From positions 1-25,982 of the IMG/VR virus record IMGVR_UViG_3300042469_000054: DNA of 25,982 nucleotides. The stretch is one strand, 5' to 3'. Positions 8,371 to 14,671 of this stretch are shown here, piece by piece (within the stretch, counting starts at the first letter, position 1; the number at the start of each line of letters is the position of its first letter). Under the pieces are notes generated by a model, which was not told the DNA's origin, did no database searches, and saw nothing but the letters and a program-made list of their open reading frames with translations. The translations under genes and the position numbers were made by a program. Source of the DNA: a virus.

Positions 8371-8636
8371 CGTTTCATCATTCTATCTATTTTCCTTTGC
8401 TCTATTTCTTGCTTCTCCTTTTCAAATGTAAGCAGCGTTAAACATTTAGTAAGTGGTTCTCTGGTAACTGCATCGAATCGTGTAACATCTCCTTGAGCGA
8501 GTGCATATATGCTGCTATACCATCCCCACCGTTTGCCAAATTGAGTTGTTTCGCTAAAGTCGCTTTCTGCTTCTTGCTCATCGTTTTCTCTAAATAGTCC
8601 ATCGTAGCTTGTAGTAATTCTTTTCCTAAATTCCAA
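8367..8636 (-). CDS. Tail assembly chaperone, -1 frameshift extension (C-terminal part)
   Basis: This frame opens at the T9 run (8635-8643) with no usable start: its first ATG lies only four codons before the end, and the nominal first codon is TTG inside the run itself. Its residues include FGKRWGWYSSIYALAQGDV and a C-terminal CLTLLTFEKEKQEIEQRK, a pattern I recognise as the conserved C-terminal part of tail assembly chaperones in Bacteroidota phages. It overlaps the 0-frame for about 199 bases. Read through a -1 slip it fuses to the first 163 residues of the upstream gene and gives a product of about 252 aa, the arrangement known from lambda G and GT. It should assist assembly of tail tube around the tape measure. 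Confidence 0.72.
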   Translation of the reverse strand: MEFRKRITTSYDGLFRENDEQEAESDFSETTQFGKRWGWYSSIYALAQGDVTRFDAVTREPLTKCLTLLTFEKEKQEIEQRKIDRMMKR

Positions 8637-9124
8637 AAAAAAACCTGCGCACCTAACGCAATTGATATTGGAGCAAATTCCATAACCTCTGCAAAGTTCG
8701 AACTTGATTCATAGGATTGAATATCGTATCTATTCTTTTGCTCTCTAACTATTGGTCTGTACATAACTGCCATTGCTTTGTGCATCGTTTCAAATGATGT
8801 TAAGTTAGCTTCTAAGTCTACATATTCGCCAAATGAAATGTTTTCTAAGTTCGGAATAAAACCGAACTCTACACCGCCTAATGTAAACCTTTTAACAAAC
8901 TCGTGCTTTGCAGCAAACAAATTATTTAAGTGCTGTACTACGTCAATGATTGAAGAATAAGAAATCTTACTAACTTCCGATAGTTCCATATTGCAAAATA
9001 TAGATACCATTTTCATAGCAATAAACTCATCGTCTTGGTTATTCGATTGTATTTTAACAAACTCGCTGTATTGTTTAACGGTAATTTCTTCTAATGTACT
9101 TGGAACTTTTATTGTAGCTTTCAT
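8438..9124 (-). CDS. Tail assembly chaperone, 0-frame product
   Basis: 228 aa. The N-terminal 160 residues hold a mostly helical domain with FNxELSEV-like and ISFGEYVDLEANLTSFETMH segments; the latter is recurrent in this chaperone type in Bacteroidota phages. The last 65 residues (from WNLGKELLQ) come from the 0-frame beyond the slippery run at 8635-8643. Ribosomes that do not slip make this product; those that do make the longer fusion. Both products are usual for tail chaperones, with a fixed ratio. It follows the small gene at 9136-9303 with an 11-base gap. The chaperone call rests on the frameshift layout, position and recalled similarity. Confidence 0.68.
   Translation of the reverse strand: MKATIKVPSTLEEITVKQYSEFVKIQSNNQDDEFIAMKMVSIFCNMELSEVSKISYSSIIDVVQHLNNLFAAKHEFVKRFTLGGVEFGFIPNLENISFGEYVDLEANLTSFETMHKAMAVMYRPIVREQKNRYDIQSYESSSNFAEVMEFAPISIALGAQVFFWNLGKELLQATMDYLEKTMSKKQKATLAKQLNLANGGDGIAAYMHSLKEMLHDSMQLPENHLLNV
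8635..8643 (-). promoter_or_regulatory. Slippery heptamer for -1 ribosomal frameshift
   Basis: On the minus strand a run of nine T follows GG and precedes GGAA. In the upstream frame it reads GTT TTT TTT TGG, so a T-TTT-TTT heptamer is correctly phased for simultaneous slippage of two Phe tRNAs. After a one-base slip the next codon is TTG, exactly where the downstream frame opens. No strong stimulatory hairpin is obvious just downstream, and Bacteroidota have weak Shine-Dalgarno use, so a stimulator was not identified. Confidence 0.7.
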
Positions 9125-9135
9125 ATTATTATAAC

Positions 9136-9303
9136 CTATTTATGTTTGTTTTGTTGTATGTAATCGTAAGCAGCGCATAACATTTGAAAGTGTCGGTGCA
9201 TCATCATTGGATTATCGAATACTATTTTAACTTTTCGTTGTTTCTTTTCCCATATGTAATCCTCAACTACACGTATGTATTCTTGCACGTCTATGTTATT
9301 CAT
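9136..9303 (-). CDS. Small protein coupled to terminase large subunit
   Basis: 55 aa: MNNIDVQEYIRVVEDYIWEK and onward to NPMMMHRHFQMLCAAYDYIQ and a short basic end. The ATG overlaps the terminase TGA (ATGA at 9300-9303), and the stop is 11 bases before the tail chaperone start, so the frame is fixed by both neighbours. It is helical, with three consecutive Met residues in the middle. No family is recognised. Position suggests a packaging or head-tail role, but that is context only. Confidence 0.7.
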   Translation of the reverse strand: MNNIDVQEYIRVVEDYIWEKKQRKVKIVFDNPMMMHRHFQMLCAAYDYIQQNKHK

Positions 9304-10505
9304 CGTATGTTATATTTGCCTTTGTTAGGATTAACTAATTGATAAGATACTGCATACCTAATAGCATCAATTGCGTGGTTAAATTTATCTATCGGAGTGT
9401 TCGACTTCTTTTCAAGCCACGAATAGTTGTTAAACTCTTTATGTAAATCAATTGATTCAGCATCTACTATTAAATCGTAGTCCGATAATAAACTAATACC
9501 ATATACTACGGAATCCGCTCCTTTAATTGCTCCCACTACATTACAACCTAAATGCCTTAACTCGTTTATTAAACGTGGTTCTGCGCTATCTGCTACTATT
9601 AATCTATCCTTTGCAAATTGTTTGTTTAGTTGTGCTATGTTTGATGTGGTTAATCCTTGCTTGTAGTAGTGTAAACGTAAATAGATAATCTTATTGTTTA
9701 AGTCTATGTTTGTTTCTACTAATGTAGTAGGGTCGTTACTAAATCCGTAATCTTGACCGAATACTGAAACCCCAACTTCTTTAAATTCTCCTATGCTCCA
9801 GTTGTTAAATATAACACCCTCTGCTTTGTTTAACCAACCGCCTAATATTGTGTGCTTGTATTTCTCTGGTCTACGTTGCTTTATTTCTTCTACCTGCTCA
9901 ATGAACGATGGCGATAGGTTGTTTATGTTATCTAAGTAAGTTGTGTGTATGTAGGTGCAATCTCCGTTAATTAATGTTTGTCCTGCCTCAACTCCTTTTG
10001 CTTCAAAGAACTTGTTATATATGAAGTGTTCTTTCGTGGTTGGATTAAGAATTAAGATAACACGATTCTGCTTTGTCTTGTGCCTGATAGATAAATCAAT
10101 CTTATCGAATACATCTTCATCTGTTAATTCTTCTGCTTCGTCAAGTACCCAAGTTGTAACACCTTGCAAAGATTTTAAGTTAGCCGTTTGTGTTCCGCTA
10201 CTTGTTTTAATTCCTTTAAAGATAATCTTTGAACCTGTACGTATGTTTATAATCTCGTCTTTAGTTATTGTGAAATCAGACTGCATATCCATCATTTCAA
10301 TCTTTTCGATAAACTCTGGTATAATAGATATGTTTGCAGAAACTAATGTATAACGTGTAAACAATATTACGTGGTTCGCTTCTTGAGTTAATAAAAGCAG
10401 AAACGTGGTAACACTAAAAGATTTAGAACTACCACGCCCACCTGTTACAATGAAGTAACGAGAATCACTACCTAAGTAATTATACTTACTATTTAATTTT
10501 ATCAA
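9300..10505 (-). CDS. terL: Terminase large subunit (ATPase and nuclease)
   Basis: 401 aa, near the normal length. The N-terminal ATPase carries Walker A GGRGSSKS (22-29) and Walker B WVLDEAEE (119-126, Asp122/Glu123), with a coupling motif ILNPTT (152-156). The C-terminal RNase H-like nuclease has its acidic residues in GQDYGFSNDPT (Asp252), VADSAEP (Asp306) and HAIDAIRYA (Asp380). This is the Terminase_3/PBSX-type arrangement. It translocates DNA into the prohead and cuts the concatemer. It overlaps the small subunit by 17 bases and is followed by an ATGA-coupled small gene. The lack of a portal gene next to it is unusual. Confidence 0.95.
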   Translation of the reverse strand: MIKLNSKYNYLGSDSRYFIVTGGRGSSKSFSVTTFLLLLTQEANHVILFTRYTLVSANISIIPEFIEKIEMMDMQSDFTITKDEIINIRTGSKIIFKGIKTSSGTQTANLKSLQGVTTWVLDEAEELTDEDVFDKIDLSIRHKTKQNRVILILNPTTKEHFIYNKFFEAKGVEAGQTLINGDCTYIHTTYLDNINNLSPSFIEQVEEIKQRRPEKYKHTILGGWLNKAEGVIFNNWSIGEFKEVGVSVFGQDYGFSNDPTTLVETNIDLNNKIIYLRLHYYKQGLTTSNIAQLNKQFAKDRLIVADSAEPRLINELRHLGCNVVGAIKGADSVVYGISLLSDYDLIVDAESIDLHKEFNNYSWLEKKSNTPIDKFNHAIDAIRYAVSYQLVNPNKGKYNIR

Positions 10506-10773
10506 TTGAGAATAAGTCTTTAATGTTTATACTGCTTATGTTTGTCGTTTGCTCAATCGTTTCTTTTGGCTTACCAAATATATGCTCTGCAATAAATATC
10601 TGTCCTCTTTGCGATTCCATTAAAACATTTTTAACAAACGTTGTCTTTGCGTTATCATCGCTTGTGGTTTTATACAACTCCTTTAAAGCATTTATAAAGA
10701 TACTATTCACTTTCTCCTCATCTACTTTTGGTTTACGACCTGCATTTGTTCTTTTACCTCCTGTTCCTGCCAT
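10489..10773 (-). CDS. terS: Terminase small subunit
   Basis: 94 aa. It starts with a basic AT-hook-like segment (GGKRTNAGRKPK, 5-16), followed by two helices and a conserved SQRGQIFIAEHIFGKPKET, near 54-72, common in short small terminases of Bacteroidota phages. These recognise the packaging site and regulate the large subunit. The C-terminal tail (SINIKDLFSIDKIK) probably contacts the large subunit and overlaps its start by 17 bases. The protein is short compared with most small terminases, but basic N-terminus plus position directly before terL make the call firm. Confidence 0.8.
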   Translation of the reverse strand: MAGTGGKRTNAGRKPKVDEEKVNSIFINALKELYKTTSDDNAKTTFVKNVLMESQRGQIFIAEHIFGKPKETIEQTTNISSINIKDLFSIDKIK

Positions 10774-10792
10774 TGAAAAAAGTATTGATTAA

Positions 10793-11038
10793 TTAAATTT
10801 TCTTTTTTGCTTTTCGCATTAAGTAAGAACCGTTATTGTATTGCTCCCAATCTGTTGTATCTGAACAAACTGAATAACCGATAGTGTCTACTGGTCCTGT
10901 GTAATACCACTTGTTATTTAAGTATACTTGATGCTTAATTGCTTTTAAAGATGTACATTCTGTGTTAGGTGCTAAATCTTCTTTCTTGCAAGATGATACT
11001 ACTACTCCTAATGCTAATACTAATAATAATTTTTTCAT
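10793..11038 (-). CDS. Small lipoprotein with surface-export type signal
   Basis: 81 aa. A signal peptide (MKKLLLVLALGVVVSSC) ends at a lipobox with Cys17. Residues after the Cys are KKED, which fits the lipoprotein export signal described for Bacteroidota (K followed by two acidic residues near +1 Cys), so the protein is predicted to reach the outer face of the outer membrane. The mature part is about 65 aa with two further Cys (28 and 58) that could pair, two Trp in DWEQ and KWYY segments and a basic end. It lies between the sigma-factor group and the terminase genes and has its own promoter-like site upstream. A role in superinfection exclusion is a plausible guess; no family is recognised. 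Confidence 0.75.
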   Translation of the reverse strand: MKKLLLVLALGVVVSSCKKEDLAPNTECTSLKAIKHQVYLNNKWYYTGPVDTIGYSVCSDTTDWEQYNNGSYLMRKAKKKI

Positions 11039-11069
11039 AATTCGTGCGTTTAAATGTTAATAACTTGTG

Positions 11070-11097
11070 CAAATATAAACAAATATTTTAATTCAAA
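11070..11097 (-). promoter_or_regulatory. Candidate promoter for the lipoprotein gene
   Basis: On the minus strand TATATTTG (11077-11070) is a full -7 box match, with TTTG at 11097-11094 (16-base spacing, shorter than the usual 19-21). It lies about 32 bases before the lipoprotein ATG and overlaps the end of the preceding gene. The predicted start near 11063 gives a short A/T-rich leader. Confidence 0.45.
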
Positions 11098-11471
11098 TAG
11101 TTTTCGTGAATTTTTTTTAATTTATTTATAATTTCAGCTAAACAAGTTGCGCAACTGGTAGGCTCTTGGTTCTGTTTGAAAGTGCGATTATAAATTTTTA
11201 ATATCTCTCTTTGCTCTGATGGTTTAACGCTGTTACGGTTTACTGCAAACCATTCTGTAAGATAGTTGTATTCGGTTTCTGTAAGGCATTCAGGTTTAAT
11301 GTAAGGAAACAAATGGTTTAGTTTTTGTTTACGTTCCTCGCATCCGCAGTCCTCGCCCATTAAGAATTTAGCTACTTTATCTATCCCTGTTGCTTGTAAT
11401 ACTTTCTCTACGGTATCTCCTAATCCTTGTGATTGTGGTTTTCTTGTTCTTGGTTTTTTACTTGTTGTCAT
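11088..11471 (-). CDS. Conserved phage protein with CxC/CxxC motifs
   Basis: 127 aa. A basic N-terminus (MTTSKKPRTRKPQSQGLGDT) leads to a helix with GIDKVAKFLMGEDCGCEERK (30-49), where CGC follows a Gly-Glu-Asp. Near the end is SCATCLAEIINKLKK with CATC. Together CxC and CxxC could form a four-Cys zinc site. I recall similar proteins close to terminase genes in Flavobacteriia phages, with no assigned function. Its start lies within the last codons of the sigma-factor gene (14-base overlap), so it is coexpressed with it. Possible roles are a late-transcription partner of the sigma factor or a packaging accessory; both are speculative. Confidence 0.65.
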   Translation of the reverse strand: MTTSKKPRTRKPQSQGLGDTVEKVLQATGIDKVAKFLMGEDCGCEERKQKLNHLFPYIKPECLTETEYNYLTEWFAVNRNSVKPSEQREILKIYNRTFKQNQEPTSCATCLAEIINKLKKIHENYLN

Positions 11472-11925
11472 ATTTCTTTAATTTATTTTTACACTTCTTT
11501 AATGTTACGAATATACTTTTCTCGCTAATGTTTGTTTCTTTTGCTAATTTACGAATAGACATACCAGAATCAATGTATAAATTAAATAGTATCTCATCGT
11601 AATAATGCCAGGATGCTATCTCGTTTTCTATTCTATTCTCAAACTCTATGTATGAATCGTGCGAAATATCAAAGTTATCATCTAATCTTACAACCTCGAA
11701 ACGTGATTTTAGTTGCACGTAGTTAAGAAATAAGTTACGCAGTACGAAGTATATGTAGCCTTTATTTAGTGTTCCACGCTTTACAATCTTATCGTATGTG
11801 GTATACTTGTTTATCCGTAGGTACATTTCTTGTACGATATCTTCAGTATAGAACTCCTCGCCAAATGAACGAACTACATCTACCCATTCGTTATGATGCT
11901 TTGAAACCTCATCTAATAACTTCAT
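11458..11925 (-). CDS. Phage sigma-70/ECF-like sigma factor
   Basis: 155 aa. Region 2 covers about 5-77, with FYTEDIVQEMYLRINKY (25-41) matching the region 2 core (E-D-x-x-Q-E) and a later helix GYIYFVLRNLFLNYVQLKSR (56-75). Region 4 lies at about 104-152, with a helix-turn-helix SGMSIRKLAKETNISEKSIF (120-139). This is the short two-domain layout of ECF-type sigma factors. Its position, just upstream of the terminase and virion genes, suggests it redirects host RNA polymerase to late promoters. It opens the region read into the packaging genes and has repeated sites in its upstream DNA (11972-12029). No anti-sigma factor is seen. Confidence 0.75.
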   Translation of the reverse strand: MKLLDEVSKHHNEWVDVVRSFGEEFYTEDIVQEMYLRINKYTTYDKIVKRGTLNKGYIYFVLRNLFLNYVQLKSRFEVVRLDDNFDISHDSYIEFENRIENEIASWHYYDEILFNLYIDSGMSIRKLAKETNISEKSIFVTLKKCKNKLKKYDNK

Positions 11926-11971
11926 TCGTTTTTGTTTGCAATTATAACATTTTTTATTATAGACGTTACAT

Positions 11972-12029
11972 TTTGTTAATAAGTTATACTATATAAGGTA
12001 TAAAAGCAATAATTTGTTAATAAATTATA
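11972..12029. promoter_or_regulatory. Repeat-flanked operator candidate upstream of the sigma factor
   Basis: Two direct copies of TTTGTTAATAARTTATA (11972-11988 and 12013-12029, one mismatch) are 41 bp apart, about four helical turns. Between and touching the first copy is an imperfect palindrome TTATAC-N8-GTATAA (11984-12003) with a TATA centre. This lies in the 108-base gap between ninG and the sigma gene and looks like a regulator-binding region; no Bacteroidota -7 consensus is clear, only TATAATTG at 11945-11938. Confidence 0.45.
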
Positions 12030-12033
12030 TCAA

Positions 12034-12573
12034 TTATGGTATAAATTCTTTACATTTTGATTTATAATATTCAGCAAGTTCTTTCAATTCATCCTTTGTA
12101 AACTTTCTTGTAACGTATGCACGTTCACGTAGCATAGTAAATTCATCTGCTCCTATCTTGTTTTCTAAGTGTATTCCGTACTCGATTAGGTTACCAGATA
12201 AAAACGTATTGCAGTGTTCACATTGTAAGTGTACATTCATCTCATCAAATCGAACGTTTGTATGTGTTCCAGCAGAAAAATAGTGTCCAGCGTTTTCTTT
12301 TTTTGGTTTCTTTTGGCAACTGATACATAAATTACCTGCATCTCTTAAACGAATAAACTTGTTAAAATGCGTTTGAGCAATTTTAAAGTAGTCTTGAAGT
12401 GTCATTAAATCGTCTTTTAATGCTTTCTTACGCACTTTCTTTATCTTTTCAAGGTTCTTTATTGCTTGACGTGTTTTAGTGCATACAAAGCAAAGTCTGT
12501 CCGTAGTTCTAAATGGTGTAAATATCGTTTCACATTCCTTGCACTTCTTTTGAAAATCGTTTTTATATTCCAT
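12034..12573 (-). CDS. ninG: NinG/Rap-like recombination endonuclease
   Basis: 179 aa. An N-terminal zinc-finger-like module has Cys11, Cys14, Cys28 and Cys31 (KKCKECETIF, RLCFVCTKTR). A basic helical spacer follows (36-75). The C-terminal module has CISCQKKPKKENAGHYFSAG (83-102), with Cys83 and Cys86, then CEHCNTFLSGN with Cys118 and Cys121 and His97 nearby, the pattern of the NinG family. Lambda Rap (NinG) cuts branched DNA such as D-loops and Holliday-type structures during phage recombination. It would act with the Erf/exonuclease cassette encoded at 17-19 kb. It overlaps the preceding coiled-coil gene by 11 bases. Confidence 0.85.
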   Translation of the reverse strand: MEYKNDFQKKCKECETIFTPFRTTDRLCFVCTKTRQAIKNLEKIKKVRKKALKDDLMTLQDYFKIAQTHFNKFIRLRDAGNLCISCQKKPKKENAGHYFSAGTHTNVRFDEMNVHLQCEHCNTFLSGNLIEYGIHLENKIGADEFTMLRERAYVTRKFTKDELKELAEYYKSKCKEFIP

Positions 12574-12856
12574 TTGTCAAATTATTATTTATCTTTTTCA
12601 ACTGCTCTACTTCTCTTGTCAACTCCATTACTTTTTTATGTTCTGCGTATAATAAAGTTTGGTATTGTTTATTTTCGTCTACTAAAATATTAAAAGTAGT
12701 TCGTGCGTCTTGTAGAAAATCAAAGTGCTTCTGCATTGACTCAATTAAATCTGTACGATGTGCATTCTTTTTTTTGATGTCATCTATTGAAATCTGTAAA
12801 GATTGAGTCAACGATTCAAAAGTTATGGATGCTTCTATTATTGCTATTTGTTTCAT
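12563..12856 (-). CDS. Coiled-coil protein of the replication block
   Basis: 97 aa, starting MKQIAIIEASITFESLTQSL. Residues 20-90 are an almost continuous amphipathic helix with heptad Leu/Ile/Met, charge-rich (KKKNAHRTDLIESMQKHFDF, then EHKKVMELTREVEQLKKINN). It has no Cys, metal motif or signal. The start lies in an ATGA overlap with the methyltransferase stop and its end overlaps ninG, so all three are translated together. It may be a dimeric adaptor; the function is unknown. Confidence 0.7.
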   Translation of the reverse strand: MKQIAIIEASITFESLTQSLQISIDDIKKKNAHRTDLIESMQKHFDFLQDARTTFNILVDENKQYQTLLYAEHKKVMELTREVEQLKKINNNLTNGI

Positions 12857-13710
12857 TGTTTTATAAAGCTAAATATATGTTCTATTACTGGTAAAGTCCA
12901 ACCGTCTCCAAGTAAACTACCTGCTTTTGAAGTTGTAAGTATATCACAATAATTATCAGGAAAACCTTGTAATCTGCACATTTCAATTTTGTTTGGTATT
13001 CTTATATAATCATTTTCATAAATTAAATTTATTCCGAATTTCTCTCTATCAATTAAAAATTTCTGTGCTTTTTTCGAAAGTTTATCTTTATATGTAAATG
13101 ATTGCCTTTCTAATAATGCTTTTGATTTTTCTCTATTAACTTTTCCGCTTGTTAAAATATCTTGTAATTTTATAAATTTGTCTTTAGGTTGCGGTATATC
13201 AGAAATTAAATCAAACATAGACTGTTTTGTTCTTATATTACTCCAATAATATCTATCTCTTAATTGTGCTGTTACTAAACTTGAATTTATTCTAACTGGA
13301 TAAACTCCCAATGCTCTACTCATAATTCCTATATCTAATTTTGAAGCACTACCTACATTTTCCTGCAAAAATAAAACATTAGGATTTAATAATTTTATGT
13401 GTTCTAATATTTCTAAAAATGTAAAAAACAAACTTGATTTATTACCATTTATTCCTGCTCTTTTTCCTGCTGATGATAAATCTTGACAAGGTGAACCTGA
13501 TAAAACTAAATCAATACTTTTCCAATCAATATCCCATTCATTCCATTTTGTAACATCACCAACTTGTATCGTATCAGGAAAATGGTGTTGTGTTAATTCA
13601 ATTGCGTATGGTTTTATTTCGCTTGAATAGTATTTATTTACGGTAATACCAACATTTTCTAAGGCTTGGCGACCTGTATTCATTCCGTTAAATAAACTTA
13701 GTACATTCAT
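12853..13710 (-). CDS. DNA (cytosine-5) methyltransferase, DNMT3-like
   Basis: 285 aa. Motif I is LSLFNGMNTG (4-13), motif IV GSPCQDLS (72-79) with catalytic Cys75, motif VI ENV (117-119), motif VIII QLRDRYYW (149-156), and the C-terminal motifs IX/X lie at RLQGFPDNYCD and GSLLGDGWTLPVIEHI. The layout LFNGMNTG followed by SEI, GDV and SPCxDLS reads like the eukaryotic DNMT3 catalytic core rather than the usual bacterial Dcm/HhaI type. The target-recognition part between motifs VIII and IX is short. No restriction enzyme gene is adjacent, so it is an orphan enzyme, probably protecting phage DNA from host restriction or marking it. The target sequence is not predictable. Confidence 0.88.
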   Translation of the reverse strand: MNVLSLFNGMNTGRQALENVGITVNKYYSSEIKPYAIELTQHHFPDTIQVGDVTKWNEWDIDWKSIDLVLSGSPCQDLSSAGKRAGINGNKSSLFFTFLEILEHIKLLNPNVLFLQENVGSASKLDIGIMSRALGVYPVRINSSLVTAQLRDRYYWSNIRTKQSMFDLISDIPQPKDKFIKLQDILTSGKVNREKSKALLERQSFTYKDKLSKKAQKFLIDREKFGINLIYENDYIRIPNKIEMCRLQGFPDNYCDILTTSKAGSLLGDGWTLPVIEHIFSFIKQ

Positions 13711-13720
13711 ATCTTATTAT

Positions 13721-14671
13721 TTAAAATGGTAAATTATCAAATGAATTATTAGGTGCTATTGCTATTTGCGTATGCGTTTCTTTCAATGGCTTTGCTATGT
13801 TTCCATCTTCGTTGAATTTTCCAGTCTTTACGTTGTACATCAAACTCGTTACTCCACGAACTCCAATAACTTCTGGTTTTGCTTTGTTAACTTTTATCTC
13901 TGTTACTACACTATCAAAATCTCGGTGTACAATTATAATGCTTTTACCATTATTCCCCCATTCAGAACCACCTTTTAATTCGTGCATATCTGGTATTTGT
14001 GCTTTTCCATTAATCTTAACTGGACTTTTAGGATGTATGATTGTGTGAAAATGCAATTTACTTGCTTCGCATAAATCATTACCAAAACTTAACACATCTT
14101 CTAAATATTGGTCGTATCTCATTCCGCTTGTTACTTCGTGCTTCATATAATTCCAACTATCAATTACTACTGAGAACAAATCTAATTCTTTTTTATGATT
14201 AGCACCAAATTCCCATAGTTCTTTTGGTGTTATTGCTTTACTTGCTTTGCCTTGTGGCTTGTAAATTATAAACTTATCCAAAACTTTAGGTAGTAAACGT
14301 GTTATTTCTAATTCAGTAAGTCTATTTTCAATCTTAACCTTTTCTCCTTGTGCATTGTAGTAGAACTCTTTAAACTGCTTACCACTCATTTTGTGCATTA
14401 TCTTAGCGATTACTTCGGATGTGCTTCCAGCATCTGGCATATGTATTAAGTGTTTATGTCCGTACCATTCTGAAGTATTAACTAAACATTCAAGTAGTAG
14501 TTCTGTTTTACCACTTCCAGGATAACCAGTCCAATCTGTTCTACTTCCTTCCATTATTGAGTAATGCTTTGCTAAGTTTGGAAACCCTAAATAAAAAGTC
14601 TTTCCGCCACCGCTTTTGTAATGCTCAAATATAGAATGTTCTATTTCTTGGTATTTAAAAATGTTATCCAT
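13721..14671 (-). CDS. DnaB-type replicative helicase (ATPase domain)
   Basis: 316 aa, smaller than full DnaB (about 450-470), lacking the N-terminal primase-binding domain. A RecA-fold core is visible: Walker A GYPGSGKT (49-56), Walker B-like FSVVIDSWNY (about 170-179), and a later HELKGGSEWGNNGKSIIIVH segment that matches the DnaB motif 4 region (RGSxxI/GG...W). It should unwind DNA at phage forks. The C-terminus is SFDNLPF, close to the SSB acidic tip (D-D-L/I-P-F) of bacteria. It follows the winged-helix initiator with an 8-base overlap, which suggests the initiator loads it directly. The short length is seen in some phage helicases. Confidence 0.82.
   Translation of the reverse strand: MDNIFKYQEIEHSIFEHYKSGGGKTFYLGFPNLAKHYSIMEGSRTDWTGYPGSGKTELLLECLVNTSEWYGHKHLIHMPDAGSTSEVIAKIMHKMSGKQFKEFYYNAQGEKVKIENRLTELEITRLLPKVLDKFIIYKPQGKASKAITPKELWEFGANHKKELDLFSVVIDSWNYMKHEVTSGMRYDQYLEDVLSFGNDLCEASKLHFHTIIHPKSPVKINGKAQIPDMHELKGGSEWGNNGKSIIIVHRDFDSVVTEIKVNKAKPEVIGVRGVTSLMYNVKTGKFNEDGNIAKPLKETHTQIAIAPNNSFDNLPF

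Noticed and set aside
8635-8643. Run of nine T read as a sequencing error that breaks one gene
   Set aside because: Not fully excluded, but the exact heptamer phasing, the plausible proteins in both frames and the known chaperone frameshift make a programmed slip more likely.
13721-14671. RecA or KaiC-type recombinase
   Set aside because: Walker A GYPGSGKT and the HELKGGSEWGNN-type segment, plus linkage to a winged-helix initiator, point to a DnaB-type helicase.
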